Shown piece after piece: positions 15,276-21,097 of a stretch of DNA of 64,000 nt (position 1 is its first letter; the number at the start of each line of letters is the position of its first letter). A program made the position numbers and the translations under genes. The notes under the pieces were generated by a model. That model was not told the DNA's origin. It worked only from the letters and a program-made list of their open reading frames with translations, and ran no database searches. Source of the stretch: Cognatishimia activa (GTDB lineage: Bacteria; Pseudomonadota; Alphaproteobacteria; Rhodobacterales; Rhodobacteraceae); assembly GCF_017798205.1 (NCBI RefSeq), contig NZ_CP060010.1:496001-560000 (forward strand), read 5' to 3'.

Positions 15276-15650
15276 GTGGCTGAGCGGGCAGATTTAATGA
15301 AAGCAATTGTGGCATATGGACGGACGGCGTTTGCGACGCTCCTGTGCCTGTCGCTGACCGTCTGGTCCGTGTTGCCGACTACAACGCACACACCTGAAGT
15401 GTATGAGACAATCCAGGACCATCTGGAAATGATCGAGGATCATGGCCATTCGCACGGGTTTGAAGAGGACCTCTACTGGGCCATGCACGGCCACAGTCAC
15501 GATGTGGCAGACCATGATCACAATCAGGCATTTCTCTCAAAAGGACCACGTACGGATCCGACCGCAGCAATCAGTGAAATATGGTTGAGTCTGTCTGCGT
15601 TCAGCGGGCCGTCTCGTCAGTTCCGAATAGACCGACCTCCGCGCGCATGA
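15276..15650 (+). CDS. Exported or membrane-anchored His-rich protein
   Basis: 124 residues from GTG 15276, preferred over ATG 15297 because GGAG lies 8 bases upstream of the GTG. One hydrophobic segment (about 17-33, TAFATLLCLSLTVWSVL) acts as signal or anchor. It is followed by a His/Asp-rich stretch: EDHGHSHG, MHGHSHDVADHDHN. This looks like a periplasmic metal buffer or donor. It is divergent from the metal repressor and upstream of the HupE-like permease gene, probably in the same transcript. Confidence 0.7.
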   Translation: MAERADLMKAIVAYGRTAFATLLCLSLTVWSVLPTTTHTPEVYETIQDHLEMIEDHGHSHGFEEDLYWAMHGHSHDVADHDHNQAFLSKGPRTDPTAAISEIWLSLSAFSGPSRQFRIDRPPRA

Positions 15651-15708
15651 TCGGCGTGGCTTTGCCACGAAGCACTCGATCACATTCAATTCAAAGCGGA
15701 GTAACTCC

Positions 15709-16434
15709 ATGAAGACCCTCACTCGGGGCCTCAGTCGCATGTCAACGCGTCTTGCCCTGTTCATTCTCACAACCCTGCTGTTTTCTACCAGCGCTGCCCT
15801 CGCCCATGACGTCACCCCCGGTGACGCGGGCTATATCCAGGAAATCTGGGGGGTGCATATCATCCCGTTCATTTACCTCGGCGCAAAGCACATGATCACC
15901 GGGTATGACCATATCCTGTTCCTGCTGGGCGTCGTGTTCTTCCTCTACCACATGAAGGACGTGGCGATTTACGTCAGCCTGTTCGCCATCGGGCATTCGG
16001 TCACGATGCTTCTTGGCGTCTGGTTCGGCTGGGGCATCAATGCCTATATCATCGACGCCATCATTGGCTTGTCGGTGATCTACAAGGCGCTCGACAACCT
16101 TGGCATGTTCCAGAAGTGGCTGGGTTTTCAGCCCAACACCAAGGCAGCGACGCTGATCTTCGGGCTGTTCCACGGCACGGGTCTTGCATCGAAAATCCTT
16201 GAATACGAAATTGCCCCGGACGGGCTGCTTGCCAACCTTCTGTCGTTCAACGTGGGCGTCGAGGTCGGCCAGCTTCTGGCGCTCTTCGTCATTCTAATCG
16301 TGATGGGATACTGGAGGCGCAACCCGAACTTCCTGAAACAAGCCGCTTATGCCAACTGGATCATGGTCGCGCTCGGGGCCTGGCTGACCTATATTCAGAT
16401 CGCCGGTTATATCACCTTTCCGCAACAAGCCTAA
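15709..16434 (+). CDS. HupE/UreJ-family permease
   Basis: 241 residues with GGAG 8 bases before ATG. A signal-like N-terminus (about 14-32, ending ALAHD) is followed by about seven membrane helices. Conserved family segments: GAKHMITGYDHILFLLGVVF, LFAIGHSVTMLLG and LIFGLFHGTGLASKI, whose His/Asp residues are the likely metal path. HupE proteins move Ni or Co in hydrogenase or urease settings; here the setting is a resistance-type module (repressor, MFS pump, His-rich proteins). The direction of transport is unknown. Confidence 0.85.
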   Translation: MKTLTRGLSRMSTRLALFILTTLLFSTSAALAHDVTPGDAGYIQEIWGVHIIPFIYLGAKHMITGYDHILFLLGVVFFLYHMKDVAIYVSLFAIGHSVTMLLGVWFGWGINAYIIDAIIGLSVIYKALDNLGMFQKWLGFQPNTKAATLIFGLFHGTGLASKILEYEIAPDGLLANLLSFNVGVEVGQLLALFVILIVMGYWRRNPNFLKQAAYANWIMVALGAWLTYIQIAGYITFPQQA

Positions 16435-16449
16435 TCGTGGAGATCACCC

Positions 16450-17064
16450 ATGTACAATGCACCACAACCCAAACTCGAAGATCTTCCCAGCAAGAGGCAG
16501 CTTCGCAGGTCGTCCATCATTGCCGGTATCGGCGCGGTCTTTATCGGCGTGGCCGTCTATATGCCCGCTGAACTGGGTCAGGATCCGACGGGTGTCGGCT
16601 CCCTTCTGGGCCTCACCGAAATGGGCGAGATCAAACAGCAACTGAAGGCAGAAGCTGCAGCCGATGCGGAAACGCACAGCGAACTCGAGCCTTCGCTGCT
16701 CGACGACATCTTAGGGCTTTTCGTCTCCAGCGCCTACGCGCAGGAGGCCTGGCAAGATTCGATCACGTTCACCTTGGAGCCCGGCGAATACACCGAGACC
16801 AAGGCCATTATGGAGGAAGGTGCAACCCTCTTCTATGAGTGGAGCTCGACCGGCGGGCGGGTGAATTTCGATTTGCATGCCCATGCGGGTAGCGATGCTG
16901 TCACATACGAAAAGGGCCGTGGCCAGACAGAAGGAACAGGTAGCTTCGAGACACCATTCGCCGGTAATCACGGCTGGTTCTGGCGCAACCGAGACGAAGA
17001 GGCGGTGACTGTAACTCTACTTTTACGTGGCGACTACAGCGCAATATTAAGTGAAGAAAAATAG
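16450..17064 (+). CDS. Transmembrane-anchored protein partner of the HupE-like permease
   Basis: 204 residues, GGAG 7 bases before ATG, 15 bp after the permease stop. A single membrane helix at about 24-42 (IIAGIGAVFIGVAVYMPAEL) is followed by a mostly polar, presumably periplasmic domain. Its second half is beta-rich (ITFTLEPGEYTETKAIMEEG, FYEWSSTGGRVNFDLHAHAG). Proteins of this design often follow HupE-type genes in Rhodobacterales, as I recall, and are named only as transmembrane anchor proteins. It is probably a structural partner or metal donor. Confidence 0.7.
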   Translation: MYNAPQPKLEDLPSKRQLRRSSIIAGIGAVFIGVAVYMPAELGQDPTGVGSLLGLTEMGEIKQQLKAEAAADAETHSELEPSLLDDILGLFVSSAYAQEAWQDSITFTLEPGEYTETKAIMEEGATLFYEWSSTGGRVNFDLHAHAGSDAVTYEKGRGQTEGTGSFETPFAGNHGWFWRNRDEEAVTVTLLLRGDYSAILSEEK

Positions 17065-17072
17065 AGAGAACA

Positions 17073-17098
17073 AGGCGCGCCTGGAATACTGGGCGCGT
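17073..17098 (+). terminator. Weak hairpin after the metal genes
   Basis: GGCGCGC and GCGCGTC arms lie about 12 bases apart just after the stop at 17064, with a short T-run only later. Possible transcription stop. Confidence 0.3.
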
Positions 17099-17141
17099 CT
17101 GCTTAGCTGTTTTTCAGTTCCTTTGGCAATCGTGTGCACAA

Positions 17142-17330
17142 ATGAAAAAACGTAAGAGCCCGTGTATCGATGTTTGTGACTTTTCTGGCCAAAGTGGCTG
17201 GTGTCTTGGGTGCGGCAGAACACGAACGGAGTGCGCAAGATGGAAAAAAATGAAGCCTTACGAAGCGAAACTCATTGAAAAAGAACTACCTCGAAGGATT
17301 GCGAAAGTAGCCGCGAAAAACACTGAGTAG
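17142..17330 (+). CDS. DUF1289 protein
   Basis: 62 residues. The whole sequence follows the DUF1289 pattern: SPCIDVCDFSGQSGWCLGCG, then RTRTECARWKKM and a basic helix. Four cysteines (C-x3-C and C-x2-C) could bind a metal or Fe-S cluster. These are common, uncharacterised small proteins of Proteobacteria. Here it lies between the metal genes and the inverted repeat A2, as cargo of the tRNA-Gln element. Confidence 0.85.
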   Translation: MKKRKSPCIDVCDFSGQSGWCLGCGRTRTECARWKKMKPYEAKLIEKELPRRIAKVAAKNTE

Positions 17331-17542
17331 TAGTGAGTTTGGTGACAGAGATTTCTGCCGCAACCCGCGTCTTGGCCTGGCAAAAAACTCAAGGTTCGTG
17401 ATCATCTGCTGCAAGCAAAAGAATATCATTCAGTTTCACTTCCTTCACCACGCTCTTGCAGATAGCGCTTTTCGTTCTCAATCGCCCAAACTTTGCACGC
17501 ATTTTCTCCAGAAGTAGCTTAGTTCCTTCGGCTGTTTCACTA
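17331..17542. other. Non-coding or remnant stretch before repeat A2
   Basis: The minus strand has short open frames that look partly protein-like (for example ending VWAIENEKRYLQERGEGS) but none has a start with a ribosome site. It is most likely the truncated end of a gene cut by repeat A2. Confidence 0.35.
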
Positions 17543-17576
17543 CCCCCCCACTACTCCTTCTTCCTTCTTCCTCTCC

Positions 17577-17600
17577 TATCTCCCATTACTGGTACCTATT
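17577..17600 (-). repeat. 24-bp recurrent motif, copy in A2
   Basis: Exact inverted copy of the motif at 10088-10111. Confidence 0.75.
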
Positions 17601-17827
17601 AGGAGAGAGCACTCACCCACGTACGGAGGGAGCTACAGACAGCGCCTCCAAGAGTAGGCCAGGAGAGCCCTACGAGAAGGCCCACAGAGAGGGCCAGAGA
17701 GGCTTCCTAAGGTATGGCTGGGATGTCGCTGCGCCCCTGTCGCTAGCTCCCTAGGAAATGCCCCCGAAAGTGCCCCAGTTTGCTAGGTGCTGGAGGAAAG
17801 CCGAAGAACGGTATCGAGAAGCAAGGT

Positions 17828-17845
17828 ATCCTACCACCCCAGCCA
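17828..17845 (-). repeat. Inverted internal att core with attP-like flanks
   Basis: Minus strand TGGCTGGGGTGGTAGGAT. On that strand it is preceded by the sequence found just before attR (AAACACTCAAGAAAGGAAGA) and followed by the sequence found just after attL (ACCTTGCTTCTCGATACC). It is therefore the joined, circle-type junction of this same element, in reverse orientation. Confidence 0.85.
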
Positions 17846-18005
17846 TCTTCCTTTCTTGAGTGTTTGCTAGGTCCGGTCTGGCCGTAGTGGCCCGGAATGC
17901 CCCCGAAAATGCCCCTAGGCGGGTGCTCTCTCCAGAACACCCAGCGCGCCTCACTCTCGGGACCTAGGAAGCTACCCACTTAGGGAAGGGTGCATACTGC
18001 AGGGA

Positions 18006-18029
18006 AATAGGTACCAGTAATGGGAGATA
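18006..18029 (+). repeat. 24-bp recurrent motif, copy in B1
   Basis: Exact copy; it begins two bases beyond the stop codon of the polymerase-like gene. Confidence 0.75.
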
Positions 18030-18030
18030 C

Positions 18031-19482
18031 CTAATAGATACCTTCCTTCCAGCTATCCCTATTTAGGAAGGTCTCATACCTATCATGGTATCCCTGGGTC
18101 CTCTCTCGCTGTCCTGGAAGGACCTCGTCGTAAAGAGGATCGGGAAAGATCTCACCTCTTTCGATAGTCGTGGGGAAAGGGGTGCCTGTGAGGTACGTTG
18201 TGGTGTCGTCCATGAAGCCTAGGAGGCGGTCGAGGTGTTGGGACTGGACGATGAAGCTGTCGTGGATGGGGAGAACGACAATCCCGTCCTGATACAGGTG
18301 GCAGACGAGGTTGAACGCAATCTCGCTATCCTCGAACATCAGTCGGATCCCCTGATCACTGCAGAGGCAGTCCTCGAGTTGTGGGTGCTTTCGAACGAAC
18401 AGGCCGAGAGCGTAACGTAGTTGGTCGTTGGTCAGCTTCTTGGCTGGGTGTCCAGTAGGATGAGTGGACCGGAACGAGCTGAAAGCAGCGTTCTCATTGC
18501 TCGCATTGATTGCTGTTAGGACAAGCAACTTCAGCAGAGAACGTTGATCCTCGCACTCCTCAGGGAAAGCCAATGCTCCGACGTCGTAGGGATCACCTTC
18601 GAGCAGAACCCCTTTCTCCTTCGAGAGGATAGCAACGTGCAGTCCGCGAAAGTCCACTTCGACGGTTGGGCTGTCGTCTATGTGGATCTGTCTTCGATAC
18701 GCTTTCGGCAGTTGTTGCCACCACCCACCGTAGAGGCGTCCGTTCAGTCGCCAGCTACTGCGAGAGAACACGCGTCGAACACAGAAGTCCCTTCCTCCGA
18801 CAGGCAGTAGCTTCGTCGTTCCTGCCAGCGGTCCATCGGTGATGTCGATCTCCACTCTTGGGTCTTCGAGACCGGGACAGTCAATGAAAGTAGACCAGAG
18901 AAGCTCGTTGTAACTACGCAGATGATCACGCGTCCTGACGATCTCAGGTGTGTCTTCGTACTCGATGTCCTTGCCCTCAGCGTCTCTAAGGACGACAAGC
19001 TCTTGCTCAGCCGGGGCTTCCAGATACTGCACAGGTACTTGGACCCCTTCGAACATCTCCTGCAGCGGGCGTGCTGAGATGATGCGAGAGGTCCGGTTTC
19101 CACGTGAGTTGGGACCTGAGTAACTTCCCTTCGAAAGGACGATGAGGCCTTCTTGTTCCAGAGCATGAACGAGCTCAGGGATGACGTTGGAAAGGTGGAG
19201 GGCATTGTATCGAGAGTTGGTCTTCCAGCCACCCCTTCGCATTCTCACGCCGATAGAGAGGGTTGGGTCTGTTTTCCAAGCAACATACAGATCCAGTACG
19301 AGAACGTGGAGTTGGTCTTTAAATCGGCGCTTGGGCTTCGGACCTCTGCCTGCCGGATTGCGATAGGGCTGAAAGGCCCCCAACTCCCAAATCTTTTCTG
19401 TAACTTCGCGAACTCGGGGATGCTCCGACCATCTATGCACGTCCAGCGGTCGCGAGTGTTTGGGGTTGAGGGCCAATGTCAT
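18031..19482 (-). CDS. Family-A-polymerase-like palm protein of mobile elements
   Basis: 483 residues from ATG 19482 (AGGA just upstream; ATG 19527 possible). The N-terminal half has a winged-helix-like region (about 55-145: NALHLSNVIPELVHALEQEG, GNRTSRIISARPL). The rest resembles a minimal polymerase palm: GRLYGGWWQQLPK (248-260), motif-A-like TVEVDFRGLHVAIL (273-286, Asp277), a Lys helix RSLLKLLVLTAINA (314-327), and motif-C-like LPIHDSFIV (404-412, His407-Asp408). I remember an uncharacterised family with YGGWWQ, VEIDYSGLH and VHDSF in alphaproteobacterial integrative elements. DNA or RNA synthesis is inferred, not shown. Its C-terminal 65 codons lie in B1 and are duplicated in B2. Confidence 0.72.
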   Translation of the reverse strand: MTLALNPKHSRPLDVHRWSEHPRVREVTEKIWELGAFQPYRNPAGRGPKPKRRFKDQLHVLVLDLYVAWKTDPTLSIGVRMRRGGWKTNSRYNALHLSNVIPELVHALEQEGLIVLSKGSYSGPNSRGNRTSRIISARPLQEMFEGVQVPVQYLEAPAEQELVVLRDAEGKDIEYEDTPEIVRTRDHLRSYNELLWSTFIDCPGLEDPRVEIDITDGPLAGTTKLLPVGGRDFCVRRVFSRSSWRLNGRLYGGWWQQLPKAYRRQIHIDDSPTVEVDFRGLHVAILSKEKGVLLEGDPYDVGALAFPEECEDQRSLLKLLVLTAINASNENAAFSSFRSTHPTGHPAKKLTNDQLRYALGLFVRKHPQLEDCLCSDQGIRLMFEDSEIAFNLVCHLYQDGIVVLPIHDSFIVQSQHLDRLLGFMDDTTTYLTGTPFPTTIERGEIFPDPLYDEVLPGQRERTQGYHDRYETFLNRDSWKEGIY

Positions 19483-19587
19483 CGTTCCTGGAATTCTCCA
19501 ACTCCTTAAATTTAGTAATCTTTGCATCGGTATTGACCAAGAAAATATTGTATATTCAAATCAAAGAAGCGCCGCTAACTTCCACTT

Positions 19588-19592
19588 GGAGG
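19588..19592 (+). promoter_or_regulatory. Ribosome site deciding a TTG start
   Basis: GGAGG, then six bases, then TTG at 19599. It is the best ribosome site in the short segment and sets the start of the next gene. Confidence 0.7.
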
Positions 19593-19598
19593 AAAATC

Positions 19599-19883
19599 TT
19601 GCCAGAATTTAAGAAACACGATCTGGATGTCGCCTGGGAGAGGATCGAGGCACGCAGAGGTAAAGCTAGCTTCAACTTCCGTGACATTACATCAATTTTC
19701 GCAAAGTATTATGAAGACAGACGCTACTGTGCCAACAGGGCGCGAGAACTGGGCGAAAAAATAGCAGAGTGTGTGAGTGACCCGGAAAACGACCTGTTTC
19801 CCATAGAGTTCGTTGGATTCACAGAAGATAATACACCCATAAAAAACGGTTCTCACGCAATCATTTACAAATTCAAGGATTAA
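19599..19883 (+). CDS. 94-residue protein paired with the polymerase-like gene
   Basis: Start TTG 19599 with an optimal GGAGG; longer upstream extensions would lack one and overlap the polymerase gene. Basic, helical and soluble: FKKHDLDVAWERIEARRGKA, then FNFRDITSIFAKYYEDRRYC and a beta-like end SHAIIYKFKD. It is divergent from the polymerase-like gene and stops three bases before repeat B2, so the two genes fill the short segment completely. A possible -35 (TTGACC, 19533) lies in the gap. I do not recognise a family. A polymerase partner, initiator or control protein are all possible. Confidence 0.7.
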   Translation: MPEFKKHDLDVAWERIEARRGKASFNFRDITSIFAKYYEDRRYCANRARELGEKIAECVSDPENDLFPIEFVGFTEDNTPIKNGSHAIIYKFKD

Positions 19884-19885
19884 GC

Positions 19886-20288
19886 ACCGCCTCCTAGGCT
19901 TCATGGACGACACCACGACGTACCTCACAGGCACCCCTTTCCCCACGACCATCGAAAGAGGTGAGGTCTTCCCCGATCCCCTTTACGATGAGGTCCTTCC
20001 TGGACAGCGAGAGAGGACCCAAGGATACCATGATAGGTATGAGATCTTCCTAAATAGGGATAGCTGGAAGGAAGGTATCTATTAGGTATCTCCCATTACT
20101 GGTACCTATTTCCCTGCAGTATGCACCCTTCCCTAAGTGGGTAGCTTCCTAGGTCCCGAGAGTGAGGCGCGCTGGGTGTTCTGGAGAGAGCACCCGCCTA
20201 GGGGCATTTTCGGGGGCATTCTGGGCCACTACGGCCTGACTGCACCTAGCAAACACTCAAGAAAGGAAGATGGCTGGGGTGGTAGGAT
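19886..20288 (+). repeat. Inverted repeat B2, with a mirror copy of the polymerase C-terminus
   Basis: Matches B1 in reverse. Positions 19889-20085 encode, in frame and with a stop, the same 65-residue C-terminal end as the polymerase-like gene but without its body. Over the last 61 codons (from Met424) there are 9 base differences, 7 silent and 2 conservative (Ile/Val, Thr/Ile). It ends in the attR core within tRNA-Gln and holds GGGGCATTTTCGGGGGCATT (20201-20220) and GCACCTAGCAAAC (20242-20254), both also in A1. Confidence 0.9.
20087..20110 (-). repeat. 24-bp recurrent motif, copy in B2
   Basis: Exact inverted copy, starting two bases after the mirror-copy stop codon. Confidence 0.75.
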
Positions 20289-20345
20289 TCGAACCTACGG
20301 TACACTGTACCAAAAACAGTTGCCTTACCACTTGGCTACACCCCA
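20271..20345 (-). tRNA. tRNA-Gln (anticodon UUG)
   Basis: 75 bases including an encoded CCA. Acceptor TGGGGTG pairs with CACCCCA. The anticodon arm is ACTGT-TTTTGGT-ACAGT with anticodon TTG. The T arm is GTAGG-TTCGAAT-CCTAC. The 3-prime 18 bases (20271-20288) are the attR core, so integration has kept the tRNA intact. Confidence 0.95.
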
Positions 20346-20450
20346 ACGGTGAGCGGCTGAATACGATGTGATCTGCCTAGGCGCAAGACCTGAATCGTGA
20401 AAATTTGGAGCCGACAGAGATTTTTTTCTACGGCTCGAAATTCAGTCTGC

Positions 20451-20909
20451 TCAAAGCTGGTTCAGACGCTCTTTCACCATCGGTCCCGCTTTGGCGAAAT
20501 CGATCTGGCCAGTGTATTTGGATTTCAACGCGCCCATGATCTTGCCCATGTCGCGGATCGAGCTCGCGCCGACGGCCGAGATCGCTGTGTCGATGGCGGA
20601 AACGACTTCGGTTTCCTCCAGCTGACGCGGCAGGAATTCTTCGATCACTTTGATTTCTTCGAATTCACGCTCTGCCAGATCCAGACGACCGCCCTCTTCA
20701 TAGGTGCGCGCGCTTTCCTGGCGCTGTTTCACCATCTTGGCGAGGATTTTCAGGATATCATCGTCGCTGGCCCCCTCCTCGCGGCCTTCGCCACGCAAAG
20801 AGATGTCCATGTCTTTAATCGCTGCATTGATCAGTCGCAGGGTCGACAAGCGCTCTTTGGCCTTGTCGCGCATGGCTTGCTTCAAAGCCTCATTGATCGT
20901 GTCACGCAT
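20451..20909 (-). CDS. GatB/YqeY domain protein
   Basis: 152 residues from ATG 20909 with GGTGGG upstream. It starts MRDTINEALKQAMRDKAKER and has LRLINAAIKD, EILKMVKQR-like (ILAKMVKQRQESA) and LPRQLEETEV, then IRDMGKIMGALKSKYTGQID at the C-terminus, matching the YqeY family, whose C-terminal domain is shared with the tail of GatB. The role is unclear; a link to tRNA-dependent amidation is suspected for the family. It is divergent from carA, the usual Rhodobacterales arrangement. Confidence 0.9.
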   Translation of the reverse strand: MRDTINEALKQAMRDKAKERLSTLRLINAAIKDMDISLRGEGREEGASDDDILKILAKMVKQRQESARTYEEGGRLDLAEREFEEIKVIEEFLPRQLEETEVVSAIDTAISAVGASSIRDMGKIMGALKSKYTGQIDFAKAGPMVKERLNQL

Positions 20910-21097
20910 GTTTGCCCACCTTTTGATGCGTCTCAGATACGAAGCTTGAACCATAGAAGAAAGCAAAGGTCTGTGCAACTTGTGAAGAAAAAAGCTAAGT
21001 TATTGTATTTCAACACTTTCTACTTTCACCCCAGACCTTGACGCCCGGTGGGTTCAACCTTAGTTTCCCGACAATTTGTCAGCCCGGAGACTCGCCC

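Larger units (their letters stand above)
17543..17845 (-). repeat. Inverted repeat A2 (right end of the long segment)
   Basis: Reverse complement of A1. Identity is essentially complete over 17699-17845, then falls off toward 17543. It ends at the inverted att core it shares with B1. Confidence 0.88.
17828..18230 (-). repeat. Inverted repeat B1 (left end of the short segment)
   Basis: 403 bp, near-identical reverse complement of 19886-20288. It runs from the att core to codon 419 of the polymerase-like gene and so contains its last 65 codons and stop, the 24-bp motif right after the stop, the AATGCCCCCGAAAATGCCCC block (17896-17915) and a CTAGCAAAC block next to the core. Confidence 0.9.
9776..20288 (+). 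mobile_element. Integrative element in tRNA-Gln with two segments, each bounded by inverted repeats
   Basis: Direct 18-bp copies of the tRNA-Gln 3-prime end (TGGCTGGGGTGGTAGGAT) at 9776-9793 and 20271-20288 delimit about 10.5 kb, as left by site-specific integration. A third, inverted core at 17828-17845 has element-left sequence on one side and element-right sequence on the other, as in the junction of a circular form. Repeats A1 (9776-10136) and A2 (17543-17845) bracket a 7.4-kb segment with mer genes, integrase and metal genes. Repeats B1 (17828-18230) and B2 (19886-20288) bracket a 1.65-kb segment with a polymerase-like gene. A tyrosine integrase gene with one frameshift lies inside. Confidence 0.85.

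Noticed and set aside
17380-17520. Minus-strand gene end reading VWAIENEKRYLQERGEGS
   Set aside because: Protein-like, but limited to about 30 codons by an upstream stop and without a start; kept only as a possible remnant.
9776-20288. Insertion sequence or composite transposon ends
   Set aside because: There is no transposase gene, and the ends coincide with a tRNA 3-prime end, which indicates tyrosine integration rather than transposition.
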